From positions 1 to 64,000 of the forward strand of contig SNVD02000339.1 in the NCBI GenBank assembly GCA_013180625.2: DNA of 64,000 bases. The letters run 5' to 3'. The position numbers and the translations under genes are program-made. Below, piece by piece: positions 48,038 to 61,318 of this stretch. Under the pieces are notes generated by a model. It was not told where the DNA came from and ran no database searches. It was given only the letters and a program-made list of their open reading frames with translations. Each line of letters starts with the position of its first letter. Position 1 is the stretch's first letter. This DNA comes from Boswellia sacra (Eukaryota > Streptophyta > Magnoliopsida > Sapindales > Burseraceae).

Positions 48038-48980
48038 ATGGGTGACCTTCAAGTAGTTGGAGGAATTAAAAAGCTCAACAATAACCAAAACTACAACACT
48101 TGGGCAATGTGTTTAGAGTCCTATATACCTACAAGGTCAAGACCTTTGGGAGGTGGTCGGTGGTAGTGAAGTTACACAACCGACAGTAGAAGATACAAAT
48201 GGCATTTTGCGAAAATGGAAGATTAAAGCAGGCAAAGCAATGTTTGCTTTAAAGACCACAGTTGAAGAAGAAATGTTGGAGCATATTCGAGATGCTAAGA
48301 CACCAAAAGAAGTATGGGACACTTTTGCTACACTTTTTTCAAAAAGGAATGATACAAGATTACAACTTCTTGAAAATGAGTTGTTATCAATGAAGCAACG
48401 TGACATGACAATTGCCCAGTACTTTCACAAGGTGAAGTCGATATGCCGCGAAATTTCAGAGTTAGATTCCACAGCTGCTATTGGGGAAGCTAGGATAAAA
48501 CAAATAATTATCCATGGTTTAAGACCCGAATATCGAGGTTTTGTTGCTGCAGTACAGGGATGGCTGACACAACCATCACTTGTTGAATTTGAAAATTTGC
48601 TTACCAATCAAGAAGCTATGGCTAAGCGAATGGGAGGAGTTTCTTTGAAAGGAGAGGAGGAAGCACTCTGCACCAACAAAAACAAAGGCAACTGCAAGCA
48701 GCATGCCAAAAGCAGATCTAATGGTGACAAGACAAAAGTCATCAAGGAGATGGAGGCTCTCATATAGGGGGAGCTTTGAAGAATCGTGGTAACACTAGAA
48801 AGTTCGATGGCAAGTGTTACAACTGTGGAAAGATGGGTCACATGGCGAAAGATTGTTGGTCTAAGAAAAAGCATGTAGAGAGTAATGCCGCTAGATCCAA
48901 ATCTAAGGAAAACAGCGAAGATAGTTGGGATGCTAAAGCGTCCTTTGCAGTGGAGGAAGAAGAATTAGCTTTGACAGTTA
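48038..48980 (+). pseudogene. gag of copia element 1
   Basis: Start at ATG 48038. The first 28 codons are in frame with the start. A frameshift at about 48120-48128 moves the capsid region into another frame (48153-48767, including KTPKEVWDTFATLFSK and ARIKQIIIHGLRPEYRG). A second shift around 48690-48760 leads to the CCHC zinc knuckle [15 protein letters not shown] at about 48815-48860, in frame with the downstream protease. Confidence 0.9.
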
Positions 48981-51900
48981 TAAATGAACAAATCAATTAT
49001 GGAAATGATTGGATCGTTGATTCTGGTTGCTCAAATCATATGACAGGTGATAAACATAAATTACAGAACCTGATAGAATACAAGGAAAATCGAGTGGTGG
49101 TAACAGCTGATAATTCAAGATTACCGATCACTCATATCGGTAAGATGATAGTTGTGCCCCAATATAGTTCTGGTCAAGTGATGCTCGAAGATGTTTATCA
49201 TGTTCCTGGCATGAAGAAAAATTTGCTTTCAGTGGCACAACTAACATCATCAGGTCACTATGTCTTGTTCGGTTCGCGAGATGTAAAGGTGTACAAGGAC
49301 CTCAACATATCACAAAAGCCAACAAAGGAAGGACGACGACTGGAGTCAGTGTATGTGATGTCAGCAGAGTCTGCATATGTAGACAAGACAAGAAAAAATG
49401 AGACGGCAGATTTATGGCACATGCGATTAGGTCACGTTAGCTATTCTAAGCTAAATGTGATGGTGAAGAAGTTGATCCTTAAGGGACTTCCTAAGCTTGA
49501 TGTGAGAATAGACACGATCTGTGCGGGATGTCAGTATGGCAAAGCACATCAATTGCCATATGAGGAATCGAAGTTTAAAGCAAAGGAACCATTAGAGTTA
49601 GTTCACTCTGATGTATTTGGGCCCGTTAAGTAATCATCAATTAGTGGAATGCGGTATATGGTGACGTTCATTGATGATTTCTCCAGATATGTGTGGGTCT
49701 TCTTTATGAAAGAAAAATCTGACACAATCTCAAAGTTTAAAGAATTCAAAGAGATAGTTGAAGGAGAAGTGGGAAAGAAGATTCGTTGCTTGCGTACAGA
49801 CAATGGAGGTGAATATAGCTCAGAAGAGTTTTCTCAATACCTTCGAAAATGTCAAATACATCATCAGTATACATGTGCCAATACACCGCAACAAAATGGT
49901 GTAGCTGAAAGAAAGAATCGACATCTTGCAGAAACTTGTTAAAGTATGTTACATGCAAAGAATGTACCAAGAAGATTTTAGGCTGAAGCTATGAGAATCT
50001 CTGCTCATGTTATCAATAAGCTTCCTCAACCAAGGTTAGGATCTATATCACCCTTTGAAAAATTGTGGGACATGAAACCTACGGTTAGCTACTTTCGAGT
50101 ATTTGGATGTGTATGCTATGTATTTGTTCCTGATCATTTACGTAGTAAGTTTGATAAGAAAGCAATTAGATGTATCTTTGTGGGATACGATAGCCAAAGA
50201 AAAGGGTGGAAATGTTGTGATCCTACAAGTGGAAGGCGTTATATACATCACGAGATGTAGTATTCGATGAAACATCTTCTTGGTGGAGAAAAGGAGGTGT
50301 TATCAGATTCAAAAGAATTTGAAGACAAGTTACAACAGAAGATGATGGAGCATATTGTCCAAATTCAAACAAGTTTTGATAAAGATGAAGATCCATACGA
50401 TAATAATGATGACGATCAAGATATAGCTCAGAATCCTTGGCAAACTGGTGTGTATGGACATGATAATAGACCTGGTGAAGTAGAAGAATCAATTCCACAA
50501 TCACAACCTAGAAGGTCAACAAGATTACGAAAGCCAAATCCCAAATATACCGATGCAGCCATAGCTGAAGAAATTATTGCAAAAGAGCCTGAGACTTTTG
50601 AAGAAGCATCTCAGAAATTTGAGTGGATTCAAGCTATGAAAGAAGATGTCACAGCACTATAGCAAAATCAGACATGGGATCTAGTGCCAAAGCCAAGAGA
50701 TGTGAAACCTATATCTTGTAAATGGGTTTACAAGATAAAGCATCGTCCAGATGGATCAATTGAAAGGTACAAGGCTAGATTGATTGCACGAGGGTTCTCT
50801 CAACAATATAGGCTAGATTATGATGAAAAGTTTAGTCCAGTGGCAAAACTTACAACTGTACGAGTCCTGCTAGCACTTGTAGCCAACAAAGATTGGAACT
50901 TATGGCAAATGGATGTGAAAAATGCCTTTTTGCATGAGGAGTTAGATCGGGAGATTTATATGATTCAGCCAATGGGTTTTCAAAACCAAGATCATCCTAA
51001 ATATGTGTGTAAGCTGCGAAAAGCGCTCTATGGATTGAAACAAGCACCAAGGACGTGGTATGGTAAGATTGCTGAGTTTCTTACCAAAGGTGGCTATTCA
51101 GTAGCACCTGCAGATCCCAGCTTATTTGTCAAAAATAATGGAGGAAAGCTAGTTGTGGTGTTGGTATATGTAGATGATCTAATCATTACTGGGGATGATG
51201 AGATAGAAATTCACCAAACTAAGGTGAACCTGTCAGTCCGTTTCCAGATGAAAGAACTTGGACAACTCAAGCACTTTCTTGGTCTTGAGGTTGATCGCTC
51301 ACAAGAAGGAATATTTCTTTGCCAACAAAAATATTCCAGAGATTTGTTGAAGAAGTTTGGGATGCTTGAATGCAAGCCAATCTCGACACCAATGGAACAA
51401 AATGCCAAGATGTGTGCACATGAGGGAAAAGATTTGGAAGATGGAAAAATGTATCGACAGTTGGTCGGTAGCCTCATCTATTTAACCTTAACTCGGCCTG
51501 ACATTTCTTATGGAGTTGGTATAATGAGTCGATACATGCAAAATCCAAAGAAGTCTCATTTGGAAGCAGTTCGACGAATATTGAGATATGTGAAGGGTAC
51601 AATTGATTATGGTCTTTTGTACAAGAAAGGTGAAGATTGCAAGCTAGTAGGCTATTGTGATGCTGACTATGCAGGAGATCAAGACACTCGTAGATCAACT
51701 ACTGGATATGTGTTTACTCTTGGATCAGGAGCAATTTCTTGGTGTAGTAAGAGACAACCGACTGTATCTTTGTCAACAACAGAAGCAGAATACCGAGCAG
51801 CAGCAATGGCAGCTCAAGAAAGTACATGGTTAATGCAGTTAATGAATGATCTACATCAAACAGTTGATTATGCAGTTCCGTTGTATTGTGATAATCAGTC

Positions 51901-52138
51901 GGCAATTCGTTTGGCAGAGAATCCAGTTTTTCATGTTAGAACTAAGCATGTGGAAGTACACTATCACTTCATCAGAGAAAAGGTTTTGCAAGAAGAAATT
52001 GAGTTGAGGCAGATCAAGACAGATGATCAAGTTGCAGATTTGCTCACAAAAAGTTTGAGTTCAGGAAAGTTCGAAAACTTTAGACGTCAACTTAATGAAG
52101 TAAAAAGAATGGGAGCTGGTGTTGAGGGGGAGTGTTAA
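48981..52138 (+). pseudogene. pol of copia element 1 (PR-IN-RT-RNase H)
   Basis: Protease [13 protein letters not shown] (about 49010); pre-integrase zinc region [14 protein letters not shown] and CAGCQYGK; integrase core with [21 protein letters not shown] and [12 protein letters not shown] with [22 protein letters not shown] and catalytic YVDDLIITG; RNase H with YCDADYAGD and [10 protein letters not shown]. Lesions are TAA at 49631, TAA at 49940, TAG at 49979 (Trp expected), a compensated frameshift around 50235-50300, and TAG at about 50660. From 50684 to the stop at 52136-52138, RT-RNase H is uninterrupted for 484 codons. Confidence 0.94.
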
Positions 52139-52583
52139 GAAAGCAACCCCATCCCATTCCTTTATCCAAGTCTAATTTATGATGTGTGTTAAATATTTGT
52201 TTATGTTGTGTGAGTTAGTGGGTGTTCAATGTTTGAGTTATACTTGTGTAGTGGGCACTAAAAGCTTATTTATGTGGTGTAAGTTACATTTGTGTGGTGT
52301 AGGTTTGGTTTAATTTTGTGTGGCTATGGTTACTTCTTGTAAACTATAAATAGCCCTCTTTGTTTGAGTTTTATGTATCCAAGTATCTAAGAATTCTAAG
52401 GATTCAAGAATCCTAGAATCAAAGAAAATATTAGTTCTTCATTTTGAGTGTTTATTTTGGTGTTCTTCTTCTTCAAATTAAAAGAAGTGTTATAGTGAGA
52501 TTTGGTGTGGCTATAATACAAAAATTTATTTTGTTTGTTCATTGGCTCCTAAATTAGAGTATTGTACTCTAATTTGTTCAACA
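52133..52583 (+). repeat. 3' LTR of copia element 1
   Basis: Matches the 5' LTR and carries an extra segment at about 52172-52196 bounded by short direct repeats. Confidence 0.93.
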
Positions 52584-52588
52584 AATAC

Positions 52589-54239
52589 TACTCCCACAAT
52601 TTAAGGAGATACATTTTGCATTTTCCCAAGTGCTAATTTGAAACAATAATACTATATATACAAAGCTTATATACAATGTCTATTTATAAATTTGATGTGG
52701 TATCAAATGAATAGAATGACAAATATAAAAGTTTAGTATAATAAATATTGATGAGTGAGGTGGTATTAAATAAGTAATACCACATCAATTTTATATACAA
52801 ACTTTATAAAGATAATAATATTCAATTTGAAAACTATAATAGATAAATTAATGAAATGCAAAATATTAATTGCAGTAAAGTCTAGAACAAAAATAAAGAT
52901 TAAGGGCTTTTTCTTGCCCATTATTTATATCAAATCATGGTTAAACAAATTAAATGAAGAAACTTTTTTTTTGAACAAATTTAATTAAATCATAAACTTT
53001 TTCCCAAGATTCAAGGGCTCATTTTGAAATCTGAGGGTGCATTGTCTTAGCATTAACAATACAATTTTCCATTGTTAGTACTGTCTAAGTGGGAAATTTA
53101 TTGATGCCCATGAGTAGTTTGATGAAATTCCTCCAAAAGAAAAAAAAAATGTTTGATTTTTGGAACACCTTAATGGGTATCTATTTTCATGTTTCCAAAG
53201 CAGCAACATGGTTTTAATTTTCCACATGCAATGTTGTATGTTTAAAAAGATTTCATTGCGAACATTCAAATACTGTTGGAGTAGTGTTGTTTTATAATTA
53301 GTTGCTGAGAAAAATATGTTGATGAAAAATTTGGTTGCTATGAAATCAAGGATGAAGAAAAGTGAAAATTATTTGATTGGTGGAATCAATGAGGTGTTTT
53401 TGGGAAGATAAAGTTGTTAAATTCATATGTTTCAGGATTAAGTAGTTTTTATATATCTCATAAATTTTTTCAAATCAGTGTATAAATAACATTTTTTAAT
53501 TTTCTGTAAATTTCTTTTCTTCTTTTTTAGCAGGGATTGACAGCAGGAACGGTCATTGATGAAACTTATCAAAGGCGCTGATTTTCGGCTAAAAGTCAGG
53601 GACCCAATAATTTCCCTTCTTTTTAGTTTTATCATCATGCACGATGCATCTTTGGTGATCTTCCTGTAATTAATCATCTTTACTATTAAGATTGGAGATC
53701 TTATAGGTTGCAGTTTCTTGTTTCACTTTTCAAGCTATTGATTTGTTTGAGATTAAAAAAAAAATGTTGCAAGCAAAATGGAAGAGCGAACAATGATTGG
53801 ACGTAAGGAAAATACTAGTAGTAGAGTGAAAAAGATAGAGAAAATGCAGAGACTTGATTTGGTATAACTGTACCATTCTTGGATGTCCTTTAGCTTGAAA
53901 AACAATTAAACAAAGTTTGAGATGATAAATGAAAAGCAGATTGCAGTGGTGCTAACAAAGCCGAAGACAAGAAGTACATATTCTCCATGATATAGTTTCA
54001 TTGAATCAAACTTCTTAAATTGAATTAAACATTAACAGAATAGCTCAGCTGATAAATAATTGTACGTCAGGTAGAAGAGTATGAAACATATGATACAGTC
54101 AACCATGATTATGTTGCCAAATAGGACTACTTAATACAAACAACTTTGCTCTATGATATAAGCTGATAACTAAGAAGGTAAGACAAAGGAAATGCTAATA
54201 GAAGTCTTTAGAACCAAAATTAAATTATGAAAATGGCTA
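52589..54239. other. Intergenic DNA, no gene recognised
   Basis: AT-rich DNA between copia element 1 and the cullin pseudogene. It may include the former 3' UTR of the cullin retrocopy, but no clear poly(T) tract marking a poly(A) tail on the minus strand was seen. Short open stretches have no recognisable content. Confidence 0.6.
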
Positions 54240-55520
54240 CTATGGCAAGTAAATAAAGACGCTAGGATTTGATCCATCTCTTTTGAGAAAATCCAGACAA
54301 ATCAAATTTTCAATTTGCTTATTGATTGTTGTGATGTAAGGCTTGAATGTCTTGCTCAATATCTTAACACACTCTGCAACCAGCTGTTGCTGGCACAACA
54401 CTTTCCTACTTTTCATTATCATCACAAGTGCAGCATCAATGCTATATCGCCTATCCTTGTTAACATATTCAATAACACTCTTCCTTTCGTCAATAGGTGG
54501 TAGAGGGATCCTGATTCTCCTCATTCTTTCTCTGAACTTGGTGTTTGTTTTGAAGGCGTTAGTTTCAGAAATAGTCTTTGTATTGGGCATCTTGTTGAGG
54601 ATTCTATACTTGGTGCAAGACAGGGAATGTAGAACTCTAACAAGATCATCATGGCTCAAGTTTAGCTGAGTTTTGATTGCCAAGAAGCTCAAACTCTCTG
54701 CATGGTTGAAAAGCAGAAGAGTAGAGGCTTGATAGGCTGATACAATTAGTTCTATAGGCTTCTCCTCAAATTTACCGTTGATGTGTCAGTTATCCAGTGA
54801 ATATATCCGAGTTTCGTATGACAATCTATTTTTGGATAGAACTTCTTAAAAGCTTCTATATCCGAGGCCATCTCTGAAGGTCGCTTGAGATCCGCGGACT
54901 TATAGCTAGGCCAAATTCCAATTCCAAGAATTGTAACTGATAAACAAAATTGGGTTTTCGATTGAGGTTATTGCTAAACCATTTGTCAAGGCTGTTTTTA
55001 TCTTCCCTTGCCATCATCAGATCGGTTAGCATCCCATCCAACTTTGACGTGAAGTAGGCACCGCATTGCCGCTTCAACATGGTAACAAGAGTTCTGTCAT
55101 AGTCATTGCGATCGTTCCTGTCAGAAAGTAGTCGCCGAGCAACTTTTTCCTATAGAATTCAGCAAAAAGATCTCTATCATTGAGGTACCTAAGCAGCTTA
55201 AAGGCTTCCTCCAGAGTTTCTTCAACAGCTTCATCTCTAAAGTTCTCGCTACTGTCAGTCTTCTTGATGAGTTGGTCACAGAACGCAGCCAATAATTCTG
55301 CACTTGAAGCACCGACAATGTCTTCATTGCAAAATATCTAAAAAGCCTCCTTCAGGGCCTTGCTGAAGAGCTTGTAGTCTTCAGTAACATATGCCACGCA
55401 GTACTTGTCATGCAACTCTATGATTTTCCCAATACAACTCTGTACATCATCATTAGAAATATGGTTATGTGCAACTTCTTCAATCTGTTGAACCAAAGCT
55501 GTGACTTGATCAGTAATAAC

Positions 55521-56081
55521 TGTTGGTGTTTAGCTCATATGAAAACAAAGTGGGAGAGATCCCACATTGCTTGAGAAGCAAAGTTGGGTCTCACATTGGC
55601 CTTATAAAAGAGGCCATGTGGGAGAAATATATGTGTCCCAAGTGAAATATCCTCTACCCCCTATATTTGTAAGGTCTCACATATAAGACCCCATAGTTTA
55701 AGGGCCTTTCGTAAGGACCTTAAAGTTTGTAATATTTATTTTTCCCCCTTTGATTTTGGGTATTTGTAGTATTGCCCAATTGTTTGGGTAATTATAGTTT
55801 GACCCAACTATTTGGGTAATTCCAGTTTGACCCAATAGTTGTGGTATTTGCATTGTGACCCAAAAGTTTGTAATTCTCTTTGAAGATAGTGAAAGTTTCT
55901 TCAGTGGTGCCCGAGGACGTAGGTACTAATACCGAACCTCGTTAAATCCTGGTGTGTATTCTATTTCTGCATTGTGGTTGATTGGTTGCCTCTTGAGTTG
56001 TTATTATATTCAATTATCTGGCATAGTTGTGGTTGTGCATTTGGTTGTTCTGTTGGTTACCGCTTCCGCTTGTGCATAATA
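55521..56081 (+). repeat. 5' LTR of copia element 2
   Basis: Near-identical to 60351-60910. The terminal CA has become TA. It contains tandem TTTGGGTA-type units around 55755-55850 (TTTGGGTAATTATAGTTTGA, repeated with variation). Confidence 0.93.
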
Positions 56082-56083
56082 AT

Positions 56084-56101
56084 TGGTATCAGAGCCGAAG
56101 G
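56084..56101 (+). other. Primer-binding site of copia element 2
   Basis: TGGTATCAGAGCC followed by GAAGG; the first 13 bases match the complement of the initiator tRNA-Met 3' end. Confidence 0.88.
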
Positions 56102-56247
56102 TTTTGGGTAGTTAGTGGCTATTTCTTTGAAGCACTTGCTACTATTATAGGCTGTTGATTTTGGATTGCTAGTTATTGAATATAATAGTCTGTTTGGAGC
56201 TTGCTTATTGGTGATTTGTGTATCGAGCTTATTTGTGAGAGGTAGTA

Positions 56248-57040
56248 ATGGCTTCATCGTCAACTGTACCTGAGAAGACAGTGACTGTGACAAATGCGAA
56301 AATAGATGTTGAAAAATTTGATGGTCGAAATAATTTCGGCTTATGGCAGAGTGAGGTGTTGGACGGGTTGTATCAGCAGGATTTGGATATTGTTCTGGAA
56401 GAAACAAAACCAGAAGATATCGATGCAAGAGATTGGGACAGGTTTAATATAAAAGCTTGTGGGTTGATTCGCTCTTGCTTGTGTAGAGAACAAAAGTATC
56501 CGTTCACTAAGGAGACATCTGCAAGCAAATTGTGGAAGGCGCTGGAGAACAAATATATGAAGAAAAGCAATGAGAATCGGCTGTACCTATTGAAGAGATT
56601 GTTCCGTCTCCAGTTGAAACCAGGTACGAGCATCAGTTCTCATGTTGATGAGTTTAATAAGTTAATTGCTGATTTGTTAAACTTAGATGAAACATTCAAA
56701 GATGAAATTAAGGCTATGCTATTGATTGGCTCACTTCCGGATGAATTAGATCATTTGTGCATTACTCTTATCCATGGAAAGATAAACTGTCTTTTGAAGA
56801 AGTTTGTTCTGCTTTGTTGAATTATGAAATTCGTAAGAAAGATCAAAGGGAACATAGGGATGAGTCAGTAGATGCATTGACAGTGAGAGGGCGTAGTCAT
56901 AGTAGGAAACCAGGAAAAAGGGGAAAGTCTTGGTCGAGGGGTAGATTAGGAAAAGATGAGTGTGCCTTTTGTCGTGAGAAAGGGCATTGGAAGAAAGACT
57001 GTCCTAAGTTGAAAAAGAAAGATAAGGGCAAGACTGTTTT
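56248..57040 (+). pseudogene. gag of copia element 2
   Basis: Starts ATG 56248 (MASSSTVPEKT), with a UBN2-type gag domain (KFDGRNNFGLWQSEV, then LYLLKRLFRLQLKPG). A frameshift lies between 56757 and 56820. The CCHC zinc knuckle CAFCREKGHWKKDCP at about 56963-57007 is in the shifted frame that continues into protease. Basic Arg/Ser-rich residues precede the knuckle. Confidence 0.92.
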
Positions 57041-60000
57041 TGATGCATGTGTTGTTGAGCGTGAGGATGATAGTGATTCAGATATTTGTCTAGTTGGTCA
57101 TCCATCCACTTTTGTTTCTAATGAGTGGATTATGGATTCGGGTTGTACTTATCATATGTGTCCACATCGGGATTGGTTTTTTCAGTTTGAAGAGCTTGAT
57201 TGTGGAGTTGTGTATATGGGCAATGATGATATTTGCCATACTGCTGGGATAGGTTCGATCCGATTGAGGAATCATGATGGACTGACTAGAGTTCTGACAG
57301 ATGTTCGGTATGTACCGAAGTTGAAGAAGAATCTCATCTCTTTGGGAGCCTTAGAATCTAAAGGCTGTGGTATATCTATTCGAGATGGTATTCTGAGGGT
57401 CACTTCAGGCGCTCTTGTGGTATTAAAAGGCATTAGGAGGAACAACTTGTATTACTATAATGGTAGTACGGTTATTGGATTAGCTGCTATGGTTTTTGAT
57501 AATGATACAGATTCAGAGATCACGAGACTATGGCATATGCGTTTGGGACATGCAGGTGAGAAAGCCTTATTCAGTTTTATGAAACGAGGCTTATTGAAAG
57601 GTGCAAAGACCTGAAAGCTGGATTTTTGTAAGCATTGTGTTCTGGGAAAGCAGAAGAGAGTGAAATTTGGCACCGCTATTCATAATACCAAGAGTATTCT
57701 TAATTATGTTCACTCAGATGTATGGGGACCTACTAAAACCGCATCTATAGGAGGTAGGCACTACTTTGTTACTTTTGTTGATGACTTTTCCAGAAGAACT
57801 TGGGTGTACTATTTGAAATCAAAAGATGATGTACTTAGTGCTTTCCTTAAATAGAAAAAGATGATTGAGACACAGACTGGCAAGAAAATCAAGCATCTCA
57901 GAACAGACAATGTGGTGAGTATTGCAGTGATCAGTTTTTGAAATTGTGTCAAGATGAAGGTATTGTACGTCATTTTACTGTTAGAGGTACACCGCAGTAG
58001 AATGGGGTGGCAGAACGCATGAACCGGACATTGCTCGAGAAAGTTCGGTGTATGTTGTCCAATGCTGGGTTGGGCAAAGAATTTTGGGTTGAGGCTGTGA
58101 CTTATGCGTGTCATCTCATTAATCGTCTACCTTCAGCTGCTATTGGTGATAGAACTCCATTGGAGGTATGGTCTGGACAACCTGTTTCTGATTATGATTC
58201 TTTACATGTTTTTGGTTCTACTGCATATTATCATGTGAAAGAATCTAAGCTGGATCCTAGAGCCAAGAAAGCAATTTTCTTGGGATTTGCTTCTGGAGTA
58301 AAAGGATATCGTCTTTGGTGTCCTAGTTCGAGGAAGATTATATCCAGCAGAGATGTGACATTTGATGAGTCTTCAATGTTGAAGAAATCAGAAAACCAGA
58401 CAAAGGTGATTGGTACTCCACAGCATGTGGAGCATACTCAGCAGCAGGTGGAGTTTGAAACGACGACATTGAACCCAGTTAGATCTGTTGAGACAGATGT
58501 TGATACTCCTATGACAGAGGAAGATTTGGGAGATGATGGTGAGGGTTCTACTCACGAACCTCAACAGCAACAAGAATCTATTGCAGTTGATAGGCCAAGA
58601 CGTGAGATTCACAGACCTGCTCGATTTGCTGATATGGTGGCCTATGCACTTCCAATTGTAGATGCTGATATTCCTTCCACTTATAGAGAGGCAGTCAGAT
58701 GTTCTGAAGTTAATCAGTGGAAGACAGCTATGAGTGAAGAGATGCAGTCTCTTCAGAAGAATGAAACTTAGGAGCTAGCTCATCTACCGAAGGATAAAAA
58801 GGCAATTGGGTGCAAATGGGTATATGCAAAGAAAGATGGATTTCCTGACAAGAATGACATCCGCTACAAGGCAAGGTTGGTAGCTAAAGGCTACGCTCAG
58901 AGGGAAGGAATTGACTACAATGAGGTATTTTCTCCAGTTGTGAAACATTCTTCCATTAGAATTTTGTTGGCCTTGGTAGCTCAGATGAATATGGAACTAG
59001 TTCAACTTGATGTAAAAACTGCATTTTTACATGGTGACTTGGAAGAGGAAATCTATATGACTCAGCCAGAGGGATTCAAAGTTGCTGGTAAGGAAAATTT
59101 GGTTTGCAAACTAAAAAGATCGCTTTATGGTTTGAAGCAATCTCCCAGACAGTGGTATAAGCGATTTGATCGGTTTATGATGAGTCAGAAGTACACAAGA
59201 AGCAAATTTGATAATTGTGTGTATTTTTTGAGGCTACATGATGGTTCTTTCATTTATCTACTCTTGTATGTTGATGATATGTTGATAACTTTGATGAATG
59301 TCGAAGAAATTGCAAAGTTGAAGACTCAGTTGAATCGAGAGTTTGAAATGAAAGATTTGGGTGAAGCTAAGAAGATTCTTGGCATGAAGATTAGCAGAGA
59401 TAGAGGGAGAAACAAGATTTGTTTGACTCAGAAGCAGTATCTAAAAAAGGTATTACAGCGGTTTGGCATTACAGAGCAGTCAAAACTTGTAAGTACCCCA
59501 CTTGCTCCTCATATGAAGCTTAGTGCATCTTTATCTCCTAGTACAGATGAGGAACGAGAGTATATGTCTTGAGTTCCGTATGCTAATGTAGTTGGTAGCC
59601 TGATGTATGCTATGGTGCATACGAGACCGGACATTTCACATGCAGTTGGAGTTGTGAGCAGGTATATGCATGATCCTGGTAAAGGACATTGGCAAGCGGT
59701 GAAATGGATTCTACGGTATTTGTTGAGAACCGTAGATGTTGGCTTAGTCTTTGAGAGGGATGATACATGTGGTCAGTATGCTATTGGTTATGTTGATTTA
59801 GATTATACTGGTGATTTGAATAAACGTCGGTCGACAACCGGTTATGTGTTTACTCTTGCAAGAGCACCAGTGAGTTGGAAGTCTACTTTACAGTCTACAG
59901 TGACTTTGTCTACTATAAAGGCAGAGTATATGGCAATAACAGAGGCTGTGAAGGAAGTTATTTGGTTACAGGGATTACTGGATGAATTGGGAATTGGGCA

Positions 60001-60230
60001 GAAGAAGATCAGTCTTTATTCTGACAGTCAGAGTGCTATCCACTTAGCGAAGAATCCAGTGTTCCATGTTCGTACGAAGCATATTGATGTTCATTATCAT
60101 TTTGTGCGGGAGATCATTGATAAAGGAAGAATCTTACTTCAGAAGATTGAGACTGCCGAAAATCCTGCAGATATGTTGACTAAAATTGTGACAGCGACCA
60201 AGTTCAGTTCAGTCATTGTTTGGACTTTAT
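57041..60230 (+). pseudogene. pol of copia element 2 (PR-IN-RT-RNase H)
   Basis: Protease WIMDSGCTYHMCP (about 57126); pre-integrase [14 protein letters not shown]; integrase core (57700-58200, FVDDFSRRTWVYYLKSK); RT (58790-59570) with DVKTAFLHGDLEEEIYM and YVDDMLI; RNase H (59780-60180) with STTGYVFTL and HVRTKHIDVHYHFVRE. Lesions are TGA at 57612, TAG at 57852 (Trp expected), a one-base loss near 57912, TAG at 57996 (Gln expected), TAG at 58769 and TGA at 59570 (Trp expected at both). The element cannot move by its own proteins. Confidence 0.94.
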
Positions 60231-60350
60231 CAACATTGTACGAGTTTGACCGCGCCATTGGGCGCATTTGGAGGCGTTGCAGTTGTGATAGAGAATATGG
60301 GAAAAAGAAGAGTTTTGTGGTGGGTTGGCATATTCGCCAAGGTGGAGATT

Positions 60351-60910
60351 TGTTGGTGTTTGGCTCATATGAAAACAAAGTGGAAGAGATCCCACATTGC
60401 TTGAGAAGCAAAGTTGGGTCTCACATTGGTCTTATAAAAGAGGCCATGTAGGAGAAATATATGTGTCCCAAGTGAAAAATCTTCTACCCCTATATTTGTA
60501 AGATCTCACATATAAGACCTCATAGTTTAAGGGCCTTTCGTAAGGACCTTAAAGTTTGTAATATTTGTTTTTCCCCCTTTGATTTTGGGTATTTGTAGTA
60601 TTACCCAATTGTTTGGGTAATTATAGTTTGACCCAACTATTTGGGTAATTCCAGTTTGACCCAATAGTTATGGTTTTTGTATTGTGGCCCAAAAGTTTGT
60701 AATTCTCTTTGAAGATAGTGAAAGTTTCTTCAGCGGCGCCCGAGGACGTAGGTACTAATACCGAACCTCGTTAAATCCTGGTGTGTATTCTATTTCTGCA
60801 TTGTGGTTGATTGGTTGCCTCTTGAGTTGTTATTATATTCAATTATCTGGCATAGTTGTGGTTGTGCATTTGGTTGTTCTGTTGGTTACCGCTTCCGCTT
60901 GTGCATAACA
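60351..60910 (+). repeat. 3' LTR of copia element 2
   Basis: Preceded by a purine-rich stretch (GGTGGAGATT) as polypurine tract. Ends with the regular CA, followed by the ATAAC duplication and cullin sequence. Confidence 0.93.
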
Positions 60911-61318
60911 ATAACTTGTTTGAATATATTCACCATTGTCCCCAATCCTCTTATTATTTTATCGAATAGCCCGAACATCCTGCAAAGATCCTCAACTTTT
61001 TCTTCCCTGAGTAAAACATGGAATCCAGATTGCGAATTGTGAAGAAGTGCATTACAGTGAACCAACAGAAGCTCATATACGGGCTGCTTGTGTGCAACTA
61101 ATGACACACCCTTTCTCTTTCTTTCTTCAAACACTCCTCTGCTTTTATCAAATAATCCTGACAAGAATCCTCTAAAATCCAGCTTGAGGCCATATTCGAA
61201 TAGTACGAACTTGTATTTTCAATCATATATGCTCAAAATCTTGTTGGTAAACGTCCAACTCCACAAAAACATCCGAAACCTTTTTCAACAAAGCTCTATC
61301 AATTTGTTCTTCTTGACG

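Larger units (their letters stand above)
47243..52583 (+). mobile_element. Ty1/copia LTR retrotransposon 1
   Basis: A 5341-bp element on the plus strand. LTRs at 47243-47670 (428 bp) and 52133-52583 (451 bp) start TGTTAAGAAAGC and end TTGTTCAACA. Target duplication AATAC at 47238-47242 and 52584-52588. Domain order gag, protease, integrase, RT, RNase H is that of copia. A purine tract (GTTGAGGGGGAG) precedes the 3' LTR. Coding is broken at several sites. Confidence 0.96.
55521..60910 (+). mobile_element. Ty1/copia LTR retrotransposon 2
   Basis: A 5390-bp element on the plus strand, opposite to the cullin pseudogene it interrupts. LTRs at 55521-56081 and 60351-60910 (561 and 560 bp) start TGTTGGTGTTT; the right one ends GCATAACA, the left GCATAATA. 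Target duplication ATAAC at 55516-55520 and 60911-60915. The LTRs are nearly identical. Copia domain order with several inactivating changes. Confidence 0.96.
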
